Shown one piece after another: positions 1 to 5,110 of a stretch of 5,110 nt of DNA. The stretch lies in assembly GCA_014728975.1 (NCBI GenBank), contig WJKQ01000132.1:1-5110 (forward strand), given 5' to 3'. Each line of letters starts with the position of its first letter. Position 1 is the first letter of the stretch. Under the pieces are notes generated by a model. The model was given only the letters and a program-made list of their open reading frames with translations, did not search any database and was not told the origin of the DNA. A program made the position numbers and the translations under genes. The stretch comes from Candidatus Peregrinibacteria bacterium. Its GTDB lineage: Bacteria > Patescibacteriota > Gracilibacteria > UBA1369 > LOWO2-01-FULL-3.

Positions 1-628
1 CTGCGATATAGCATAAATCCAGTGCGGCGGAGCCAAGTCTTCTTACTGCCTGGGATTTTAAAGTCATTGTTTTAAAGTATGGAAAATTAATATTTTTGTG
101 TGTAGGCGGAAAACCGGTTACATTGAGTGAATTTGATAATTTTTTTATAGAGGAAACTTTTATTTTTTTATTATTGAGGTAGGCTCCTTTTCCTTTTTCC
201 GCTGAGAAAAGTTCTTTTAATCGAGGGGCGTATACCACTCCGGCAATCAGGTCGCCGGAAAGATAATCATAGTTTTTTGATTTTTCTGCGGATTTGGTTT
301 TGAAAACTCCAATGGAAACTGTATATATAGGCAGATTGTGAGCATAGTTTGTAGTTCCGTCAATTGGGTCGATTATCCAGATATATTTTGAATTCGCGAA
401 AAGTTCAAGAGTTTTTTTGTGGGACTTTTTGCTTTCTTCTGCGAGAATTGCATGATCCGGAAAAGTTTTTTTAATTTCGTTTATTATCAGCTTCTCGCTT
501 GCTATGTCTACATTTGTCACGAGATCGTTTTTTGCTTTCTCGGTAATGGTTAAGCTCTTTTCTGATTTTTCCAGAATCAGTTTACCGGCTTTTTTTGCAG
601 TTCTGACAGCAAAATTTAATATTTTCAT
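1..628 (-). CDS. suhB: Inositol monophosphatase family protein (SuhB/IMPase-like), C-terminus cut off by the window edge
   Basis: Translating the minus strand from the ATG at 628-626 gives 209 codons that run off the left edge. Family members are Mg2+-dependent phosphatases acting on myo-inositol-1-phosphate or related small phosphate esters in the cytoplasm; E. coli SuhB also takes part in rRNA transcription antitermination. Visible landmarks are the metal-ligand motif AEES (residues 63-66), the signature DPIDGTTNY (87-95) with its metal-binding aspartates and Thr pair, GVVYAP (130-135), the ELFSAEKGKGAYLN segment (139-152), and RRLGSAALDL (196-205), typical of the IMPase/SuhB branch. The last conserved metal-binding motif (WDxAAG) would lie beyond the window. 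An in-frame TAA at 655-653 and no other start codon after it fix the start. Compared with the usual family there are about 14 extra residues (about 111-124, Lys/Ser/Tyr-rich) between VSIGVFK and DLIAGVVY. The family call is strong; the exact substrate and the suhB symbol are inferred. It is transcribed divergently from uvrB. Confidence 0.93.
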   Translation of the reverse strand, partial: MKILNFAVRTAKKAGKLILEKSEKSLTITEKAKNDLVTNVDIASEKLIINEIKKTFPDHAILAEESKKSHKKTLELFANSKYIWIIDPIDGTTNYAHNLPIYTVSIGVFKTKSAEKSKNYDYLSGDLIAGVVYAPRLKELFSAEKGKGAYLNNKKIKVSSIKKLSNSLNVTGFPPTHKNINFPYFKTMTLKSQAVRRLGSAALDLCYIA

Positions 629-634
629 AGTTGG

Positions 635-643
635 ATTATAACA
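635..643 (-). promoter_or_regulatory. Predicted extended -10 promoter of the suhB-like gene, giving a leaderless transcript
   Basis: Read on the minus strand, positions 643 to 635 spell TGTTATAAT, a perfect extended -10 element (TGn followed by TATAAT). The hexamer ends at 635, so the expected transcription start, about 7 bases downstream, falls on or within a base or two of the A of the ATG at 628. The message would then have essentially no 5' leader, and no Shine-Dalgarno sequence is possible. No good -35 hexamer is seen 16-18 bp upstream (about 657-664), which fits a promoter that depends on the extended -10. The motif is seen directly; start-site placement is inferred from standard sigma-70 geometry. 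Confidence 0.6.
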
Positions 644-655
644 TATTTTATGTTA
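639..655. repeat. Perfect 7-bp inverted repeat in the divergent promoter region, possible operator
   Basis: TAACATA (639-645) and TATGTTA (649-655) are exact reverse complements separated by TTT, centred on 647. Each arm supplies the TGTTA part of one of the two outward-facing extended -10 elements, so the dyad could simply be two similar promoters placed back to back, or it could bind a dimeric regulator controlling both genes. It does not match the Gram-positive SOS box (GAAC-N4-GTTC), because here AAC and GTT are 9 bases apart, nor the E. coli LexA box (CTGT-N8-ACAG). Confidence 0.5.
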
Positions 656-683
656 ATATCTTTGCTACTGTTTTTGTCTATTT

Positions 684-2663
684 ATGGGGAAATTCACATT
701 AAAAACAAGTATGAAGCCTAAAGGTGATCAGCCTCAGGCGATAAATTCTCTGACCAGAGGTCTGAATAAAAAGGAAAGATTTCAGACTTTGCTTGGAGTA
801 ACGGGCAGTGGAAAAACATTCGCGATGGCAAAAGTTGTTGAAGCCGCGCAGAGGCCCACTCTTGTTCTCGCGCATAATAAAACTCTGGCTGCTCAACTTT
901 GCAGTGAATTCCAGGAATTTTTTCCGGATAACGCTGTGAGTTATTTTGTTTCTTATTATGACTATTATCAACCGGAGGCTTATAAGCCCGAGACCGATAC
1001 TTATATTGAAAAAGACGCTTCCATTAATGAAGAAATTGATAAATTCCGGCATGCCGCGACAACTAACCTTCTAACTCGTGAGGATGTGCTGATTGTGGCG
1101 TCGGTTTCGTGTATTTACGGACTTGGTTCCGTGGAGGACTATACTGACCTTGCAAGAAAAATTGAGCAGGGAGAGATTTTGCAAAGGGACAAGTTTTTGC
1201 GGTATTTGACAGACTTACAGTATGTACGTTCTTCGATGGAATTTAAAAACGGGATGTTTCACGTATTGGGTGATACTGTGGAGGTTTTTCCTCCTGATAG
1301 AGATACTGTTTTTAGAATTGAATTTTTTGGAGATGAAATAGAGGCTGTCAGTGAGGTGGATTCTTTTACAGGTGAGCTGATAAAAGAACTTAAAAGTGTG
1401 ACGATTTTTCCGGCCAAGCATGCTGTTACGACAGAAAACAAAATCAAAAGAGCTGTTGGTATGGTTCAGAATGATCTGGAAAAAAGGTATAACGAGCTTA
1501 GGAAAATGGGTAAAAATATTGAAGCTGAACGTATAAAAACACGTACCGAATACGATATTGAGATTTTATTGGAGACAGGCTACTGCACCGGGATTGAAAA
1601 TTATGTGAGATATTTAAATAACACAGAGCCCGGCCGGCGTCCGACGACCTTGATGGATTATCTGCCGGAGGACTATGTGCTTTTTATTGATGAGTCGCAT
1701 ATGACTGTTCCCCAGATCGGGGGTATGCATAACGGTAATTATTCAAGAAAATCGACTTTGATTGAGCATGGCTTCAGGCTTCCTTCCGCTCATGACAATC
1801 GTCCGCTAAAATTTGAGGAATTTGAAGAGTACATGAATAATGTTGTTTTTGTTTCTGCGACGCCCGGTAAATATGAAAAAGAACATACAAAAAAAGATTC
1901 TGTTGTTGAGCTGGTTGTCAGGCCGACTGGGCTTGTTGATCCGGAAATCTCCGTTCGTCCGACCAAAGGACAAATCAAGAATTTATTAAAGGAAATACAT
2001 AAGAAGGTTAAGGTCGGGGAAAGAGTTTTGATTACAACTTTGACAAAGCGCAGCGCTGAAGATCTGACCGAATTTTTGTCGGACGCGGATGTTCGTGTAC
2101 GCTATCTTCATTCCGATATTGATACAATTGAAAGGATTGAAATTTTGAGGGATCTCAGACTTGGTAAATTCGATGTTTTGGTGGGAATAAATCTGCTTAG
2201 AGAAGGGCTTGATCTTCCTGAAGTGAGCATGGTCGCAATTTTGGATGCTGATAAGGAAGGGTTTTTGAGGAGCGCCAGTGCTCTGATCCAGACGATGGGA
2301 CGGTGCGCCAGAAATGTTAATGGATTTGTAATAATGTATGCCGATAAAGTAACTGAGGCTATGAAAGCGGCAATCAACGAAACAAATCGCCGTAGAAAGA
2401 AACAGGTTGCTTATAACAAAAAGCATGGAATTACTCCGAAAACAATTGTAAAAGCAGTAAGAGATATTACCCGTTTTGGTGGAAAGAAAAAAGAAAAACG
2501 GGAGGTCGGGATTGAACCTTCAAAAGTTCCCAAAGATGAGGCCAGGAGGCTTATTGAAGTTATGGAAGCAAAAATGGATCTTGCCAGTCAAAATCTTGAA
2601 TTTGAGAAAGCTGCCGAGCTCAGGGATGAAGTAGAAAAGTTAAGAGAAGAATTGGGTATTTAA
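684..2663 (+). CDS. uvrB: UvrB, excinuclease ABC subunit B (nucleotide excision repair)
   Basis: This is a complete 659-residue UvrB, the normal length. UvrB receives damaged DNA from UvrA, verifies the lesion by ATP-driven strand opening, and recruits the nuclease UvrC. In order: the N-terminal GDQPQAI (14-20), Walker A GVTGSGKT (38-45), the tyrosine-rich beta-hairpin starting SYYDYYQPEAY (90-100) that is inserted between the DNA strands, SVSCIYGLGS (140-149), the DESH box (336-339), VPQIGGM (342-348), RLPSAHDNRPL (365-375), FVSATPG (389-395), the C-terminal helicase motifs GINLLREGLDLPEV (501-514) and QTMGRCARN (536-544), a basic linker, and a UVR domain (about 618-657) including NLEFEKAAELRDE, which binds UvrC. 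Motif VI reads GRCARN where GRAARN is usual, and GMHNGN replaces the common GMYNGD. The start is the first ATG after an in-frame TAA (654-656); its N-terminus MGKFTLKT aligns with known UvrB starts, so the next ATG (711) is less likely. It ends in a tandem TAATAA. Confidence 0.98.
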   Translation: MGKFTLKTSMKPKGDQPQAINSLTRGLNKKERFQTLLGVTGSGKTFAMAKVVEAAQRPTLVLAHNKTLAAQLCSEFQEFFPDNAVSYFVSYYDYYQPEAYKPETDTYIEKDASINEEIDKFRHAATTNLLTREDVLIVASVSCIYGLGSVEDYTDLARKIEQGEILQRDKFLRYLTDLQYVRSSMEFKNGMFHVLGDTVEVFPPDRDTVFRIEFFGDEIEAVSEVDSFTGELIKELKSVTIFPAKHAVTTENKIKRAVGMVQNDLEKRYNELRKMGKNIEAERIKTRTEYDIEILLETGYCTGIENYVRYLNNTEPGRRPTTLMDYLPEDYVLFIDESHMTVPQIGGMHNGNYSRKSTLIEHGFRLPSAHDNRPLKFEEFEEYMNNVVFVSATPGKYEKEHTKKDSVVELVVRPTGLVDPEISVRPTKGQIKNLLKEIHKKVKVGERVLITTLTKRSAEDLTEFLSDADVRVRYLHSDIDTIERIEILRDLRLGKFDVLVGINLLREGLDLPEVSMVAILDADKEGFLRSASALIQTMGRCARNVNGFVIMYADKVTEAMKAAINETNRRRKKQVAYNKKHGITPKTIVKAVRDITRFGGKKKEKREVGIEPSKVPKDEARRLIEVMEAKMDLASQNLEFEKAAELRDEVEKLREELGI

Positions 2664-2674
2664 TAAATATAAAT

Positions 2675-3145
2675 ATGAGTCTTGATGAAATGAAAGGAAG
2701 GAAGGAAGAATCCAATGTTGTGGATTTTTGTGAATTCAGAAGGCAGAGATTTAATATGCCTGTAGCTGATTATCGGGAAGCTGTAAGACTTCGTCTGGAG
2801 TCTATTGTGGTCAACGCGATGATGTTGGGTTTGGCCATAAGTGATAAATTTGTGTTTGAGACAGAGGATTCTTCACAGAATGTTTTGTTTTGTGAAGACA
2901 TGAATATTATGATGGGCTTGATCAGCGACGATGATTTTGAGGATCAATACGGGAAAGTCAGGAGTAATTGTATTGGAATTGATGAAAGGACTGAGAATAT
3001 GCTAAACGTCAGAGGGTCTGTTACATTATTTCCGTATTTGTGTTTTTTGAAAGCACCCGGTGGTCAGATTTACGAATTGTATTTTGTTTTGGATAAAGAG
3101 GGAAGGATGAAAGCTTATCATTGCTGGAAGGCGGGAGGTATGTAA
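2675..3145 (+). CDS. Hypothetical protein of unknown family, probably co-transcribed with uvrB
   Basis: This 156-residue reading frame begins 11 bp after the uvrB stop, with no terminator or separate promoter visible between them, so it is probably the second gene of a uvrB operon. I do not recognise the family. The N-terminus is charged (MSLDEMKGRKEES), followed by VVDFCEFRRQRF (15-26), a likely amphipathic helix (about 31-55), an acidic patch SDDDFED (84-90), and C-terminal alternating hydrophobic stretches such as SVTLFPYLCFL (115-125) and IYELYFVLD (132-140) that look like beta strands. It ends CWKAGGM. There is no signal peptide or convincing membrane helix, and five cysteines are spread singly (19, 73, 99, 123, 150), not as a metal-binding CxxC pair. 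It is predicted to be a small soluble cytoplasmic alpha/beta protein. ATG 2675 is the only start after the in-frame stop at 2627-2629 that keeps full length; ATGs at 2690 and 2756 are alternatives, and none has a Shine-Dalgarno motif. Length, position and codon pattern support a real gene; a role in repair is only a neighbourhood guess. Confidence 0.75.
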   Translation: MSLDEMKGRKEESNVVDFCEFRRQRFNMPVADYREAVRLRLESIVVNAMMLGLAISDKFVFETEDSSQNVLFCEDMNIMMGLISDDDFEDQYGKVRSNCIGIDERTENMLNVRGSVTLFPYLCFLKAPGGQIYELYFVLDKEGRMKAYHCWKAGGM

Positions 3146-3158
3146 ATCCATGGTCTTT
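3146..3158. other. 13-bp convergent intergenic gap without a recognisable terminator
   Basis: The stop codons of the uvrB-side gene (3143-3145) and of the DUF2207 gene (complement of 3159-3161) are only 13 bp apart. A short T-run follows on the plus strand (3156-3160), but the only nearby symmetry is the 6-bp CCATGG (3148-3153), which is too small for an intrinsic terminator. Nothing better is seen within the neighbouring coding ends, so transcripts from the two sides may overlap. Confidence 0.6.
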
Positions 3159-4940
3159 TTACAGTCCTCTTCCACCGCCCCCTCCGAAGCCGCCGCCTGA
3201 GAATCCGCCGGAAAATCCGCTTACTCCTGTCCATGCGCCTCCGCCTCCGCGTCCGCCGGGTCTGGAAACAAGACTGGAAGTCGTTTTATTGGAGAAGGAG
3301 TTGAGAGAATTCGCAAATGCCGTCATTCTAAATGGACGTGTAACTGTGTATGGGTGAGCGGGGTGATACCATGTTGGGGGTCTGGTAATTATTCCTTTAA
3401 AAGCATTTGCCCATTTTTTTACAAGTCCGAAAGATATCGCATAGGGTAAAAGTTTTTCAAAAAGGATGTTTTGTTCCTCCTGAAATTTCATGCGGTCTTT
3501 TTCGGCGGTTTCGATGTATTCGTAAAGTCCTCGCAGTTTGTAGTATGTTTCTGTTCCTTTTTTTGTTTTTCTCGGAAGAAAATTTCCAACAATACTTATT
3601 GTTATGCCTGAAAGTAAAAGTCCGAGAAATAAGGCGACTGAAAAGGCAATGATCTGGAAAGATATAAAGATTAATGTTATTCCCGCTCCTATATAGATTT
3701 TTCTTATGGTTGAGGGATTATGCGGGAAGAAATTATCTTGTATAAGTTGTTTCATCACCTTTTTCTTGATATTTGATATATTTTTGTAAAATTTGTTTTT
3801 TAGTTTCGAGATTTTGATTTTTTCCCCTTTGGTATTTGAAGGAAAAATCCCTTCCAGGGTTATTTTTTCAAATTCTTTTGAAGTTTTGTAAGGTTTTTTG
3901 AGTACAAGTTCGTAATCGTAACTCTTTCCAAATAATTTCTTTTTCTCTATTTCATTTATTTTAATATATCCTTTTATCGCAAAGTCAATGATAGTCGCGG
4001 TGATATCCCGCGGATGTATTTTTTCATCGATTATTGTACCGGTTTCAGTAGGTTTGAGATCTTTCGGCGGTTTATAATGCGGCATTATCGTGTCTCTGGC
4101 GATTTTCTCGTCTCTTCCGCGGGTATACCAAAGATAAAGCATTACTATAAGAGTGATCGGCGCGGGGATTATCCCCCAGTTGTCCCTGATGAACCACCAG
4201 GCTTTTTTTGCCGGTGATGGAGGAGGGATTGATCCCTTTGGCAGACCGATTACGATCGTGAGATTTTCGTACGGCTTAAATGGTCTTAATGATTCAAAAG
4301 AAACAGTTTTTGAGTCTTCAATTTTATAACTGCATTCTTTTTCGGTACTTCCGTATGTTCCGGTGAAACAATCCAGTTTTATTTCAGATTTATCAAATTT
4401 ATCGGGTAGATGAACTCTTGCTGAAACTTTATCAATCGGGACCACCCATTCCGTGCCGTTAACGTTCCAGTAAAATTCTTCATGGTTTTCAAAAAAACTT
4501 ATCACATTATCGGCTGTGTAGTTAATTATGTAGTTATTTATGTCGTTTCTGTATTCATCTTCGTGATTTGTCATCTCTATGTTGAGATAGCCGTAATCTT
4601 TGTAGACGTTTAATTTCCATGGATTTCCGTTTTCATCGACCGCGCTTTTAAAATCCAGGCGGGCGTTGTAGGTTTTCGGATGCCATTGCCCTGAAATCTG
4701 ATATTTATATGGAATAACCCTTGCTATGCCTCTATGAGCTTCATTTGAGAAATCCGCAACAATCCGTTCGGTAATATCCACTGTTCCGTTTTTTTGAATT
4801 ATTATTTCTGAATGGAACTTTTGAATTTTCCAGTTTTCCGTGTATTCGTAGTCGTTGAAATAATCCTGCGCGGATGCTGTGAGTGATAATATAAAGCTGA
4901 CTGCAACTGTTAGGGCTGCGGCTGTGAAGAATTTTTTCAT
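3159..4940 (-). CDS. DUF2207 (YciQ-like) membrane protein with signal peptide and Gly-rich C-terminal tail
   Basis: A complete 593-residue protein. A cleavable signal peptide is seen at 1-24 (Lys-Lys start, hydrophobic core, ending TASA before QD). An extracytoplasmic beta-rich DUF2207 domain follows (about 35-235), with IQKNGTVDITERI (48-60) and HRGIARVIPYKY (69-80) typical of the family. A membrane segment lies at about 254-273 after a Pro linker (IPPPSP). The next soluble part carries the characteristic PHYKPPKDLKPTETG (287-301) and HPRDITATIIDFAIKGYIKI (309-328). Two adjacent membrane segments (about 414-433 and 434-454) are followed by GLYEYIETAEKDRM (471-484), FEKLLPYAISFG (494-505), PPTWY (521-525) and a Gly/Ser-rich tail (562-593). 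The molecular function of the family is not established; it is a cell-envelope protein. The start fits because the signal peptide begins at this ATG. It has no Shine-Dalgarno motif, only an A-rich leader (seven A's just before the ATG). It follows a gene ending 13 bp upstream, so it is probably the second gene of an operon, and it converges on the uvrB unit. Confidence 0.92.
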   Translation of the reverse strand: MKKFFTAAALTVAVSFILSLTASAQDYFNDYEYTENWKIQKFHSEIIIQKNGTVDITERIVADFSNEAHRGIARVIPYKYQISGQWHPKTYNARLDFKSAVDENGNPWKLNVYKDYGYLNIEMTNHEDEYRNDINNYIINYTADNVISFFENHEEFYWNVNGTEWVVPIDKVSARVHLPDKFDKSEIKLDCFTGTYGSTEKECSYKIEDSKTVSFESLRPFKPYENLTIVIGLPKGSIPPPSPAKKAWWFIRDNWGIIPAPITLIVMLYLWYTRGRDEKIARDTIMPHYKPPKDLKPTETGTIIDEKIHPRDITATIIDFAIKGYIKINEIEKKKLFGKSYDYELVLKKPYKTSKEFEKITLEGIFPSNTKGEKIKISKLKNKFYKNISNIKKKVMKQLIQDNFFPHNPSTIRKIYIGAGITLIFISFQIIAFSVALFLGLLLSGITISIVGNFLPRKTKKGTETYYKLRGLYEYIETAEKDRMKFQEEQNILFEKLLPYAISFGLVKKWANAFKGIITRPPTWYHPAHPYTVTRPFRMTAFANSLNSFSNKTTSSLVSRPGGRGGGGAWTGVSGFSGGFSGGGFGGGGGRGL

Positions 4941-4953
4941 TTTTTTTGTAAAA

Positions 4954-5110
4954 TTAGGCTTTTGGCTCTTCTTCGGGCGGTTTTGATGTTTCCGGTTGTT
5001 TTGGTGTTTCCGGTTGTTTTGGTGTTTCGGATGGTTTGGGAGTTTCAGGCGGCTGAGATGTAGGTGGAGGTGTAGGCGGAGGCGGAGTTCCCGACGGAGG
5101 AGTCGGTGGA
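4954..5110 (-). CDS. C-terminal proline-rich tail of an unidentified protein, cut off by the window edge
   Basis: On the minus strand, one frame is open from the right edge to a TAA at 4956-4954 and encodes the last 51 residues of a protein. The segment is strikingly biased: 22 of 51 residues are Pro, the rest mostly Thr, Glu, Lys, Gln and Ser. It starts with poly-Pro runs (GTPPPPTPPPTSQPPE) and then turns into a hexapeptide repeat of the type PKQPET, ending in EEEPKA. Such tails are usually disordered extensions of secreted, membrane-anchored or envelope proteins; no catalytic domain is visible here. The stop lies 13 bp before the DUF2207 start on the same strand, so the two genes are probably co-transcribed. 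The other two minus-strand frames do not give a continuous biased protein (one has a stop within the first 60 bases). The gene cannot be named from this fragment. Confidence 0.72.
   Translation of the reverse strand, partial: PPTPPSGTPPPPTPPPTSQPPETPKPSETPKQPETPKQPETSKPPEEEPKA
4967..5056 (-). repeat. 18-bp tandem repeat encoding a PKQPET-type hexapeptide
   Basis: Five consecutive 18-bp units lie in the frame of the Pro-rich protein, at 4967-4984, 4985-5002, 5003-5020, 5021-5038 and 5039-5056. The second and third differ by a single base (gatgtttccggttgtttt against ggtgtttccggttgtttt), while the outer ones are more diverged. Because 18 is a multiple of three, gain or loss of a unit changes the tail length by six residues without breaking the frame. 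The encoded pattern is Pro/Ser-Lys-Xaa-Pro/Ser-Glu-Thr. Confidence 0.8.

Larger units (their letters stand above)
631..659 (+). promoter_or_regulatory. Predicted uvrB promoter
   Basis: A candidate -35 TTGGAT (631-636) is followed after 17 bp by TAATAT (654-659). The TG at 651-652 lies one base before the hexamer, giving the extended -10 TGTTAATAT. The expected start is near 666, leaving an untranslated leader of about 18 bases (TTT/CT-rich) with no Shine-Dalgarno motif before the ATG at 684. The -35 matches the consensus only in its first three bases and overlaps the opposing suhB -10 (635-640), so the two promoters probably compete for polymerase. The assignment rests on motif geometry only. 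Confidence 0.5.

Noticed and set aside
639..655. Reading the promoter dyad as a LexA/SOS box
   Set aside because: The half-site spacing and sequence do not match the Gram-positive GAAC-N4-GTTC box or the E. coli CTGT-N8-ACAG box, so it is reported only as an unassigned dyad.
699..1052. A minus-strand frame of 117 codons inside uvrB
   Set aside because: It lies wholly opposite highly conserved UvrB motifs (Walker A, beta-hairpin); its protein has no recognisable features and no promoter, so it is an antisense shadow.
1986..2426. A minus-strand frame of 146 codons inside uvrB
   Set aside because: It is opposite the conserved UvrB helicase motifs V and VI, so its openness is explained by codon use of uvrB; the translation has no domain-like features.
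684..2663. Recoding of TGA (as glycine or tryptophan), as in some CPR lineages
   Set aside because: No in-frame TGA occurs in uvrB or in the DUF2207 gene, and all visible stops are TAA, so nothing supports an altered code.
3147..3160. CCATGG symmetry plus a T-run as a rho-independent terminator for the uvrB unit
   Set aside because: The symmetric part is only 6 bp with no room for a loop, and the outer bases do not pair, so a stable hairpin cannot form.
3121..3357. A plus-strand frame of 78 codons rich in proline, overlapping the end of the uvrB partner gene
   Set aside because: Its Pro-rich part is the mirror image of the Gly-rich tail of the DUF2207 gene (glycine codons read as proline codons on the other strand), it starts with TTG inside another gene, and has no initiation signal.
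3407..3652. A plus-strand frame of 81 codons with a hydrophobic stretch inside the DUF2207 gene
   Set aside because: It is antisense to the well-supported membrane region of the DUF2207 protein; the hydrophobic stretch is a by-product of A/T-rich codons.
4014..4217. A plus-strand frame of 67 codons inside the DUF2207 gene
   Set aside because: It is opposite the conserved DITATIIDFAIKGY and PHYKPP region; no start signal or recognisable protein.

Overview
The window looks like a compact stretch of bacterial chromosome with moderately low GC (clearly AT-rich by eye, not computed). It holds five protein-coding genes, two of them cut by the window edges, and almost no non-coding DNA. No RNA gene, insertion sequence, CRISPR array or prophage gene is visible. 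All four visible stop codons are TAA, and the long frames read through with no in-frame TGA, so the standard bacterial code fits. No start codon has a recognisable Shine-Dalgarno motif. Together with the YciQ-like DUF2207 membrane protein with a glycine-rich tail and the very short spacers, this is compatible with a Patescibacteria/CPR-type or another lineage that uses non-SD initiation. The window alone does not prove the phylum.

Layout. (1) 1-628, minus: the N-terminal 209 residues of an inositol monophosphatase family protein (SuhB-like), cut at the left edge. (2) 629-683: a 55-bp divergent promoter region with back-to-back extended -10 elements built around a perfect 7-bp dyad. (3) 684-2663, plus: complete uvrB, the damage-verification helicase of nucleotide excision repair. 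(4) 2675-3145, plus: a 156-residue protein of unknown family, 11 bp behind uvrB and probably in its transcript. (5) 3159-4940, minus: a 593-residue secreted/membrane DUF2207 protein with signal peptide, three predicted membrane segments and a Gly-rich C-terminus. It converges on gene 4 with 13 bp between the stop codons. (6) 4954 to the right edge, minus: the proline-rich C-terminal tail of an unidentified protein, whose stop lies 13 bp before the DUF2207 start, so the two probably form an operon.

Functionally the left half is housekeeping (phosphatase and DNA repair, divergently transcribed) and the right half is cell-envelope related. Nothing here amounts to a clear new system. The items most worth a second look are the symmetric divergent promoter with a probably leaderless suhB-like transcript, the unidentified gene attached to uvrB, and the Pro-rich/Gly-rich envelope pair at the right end.
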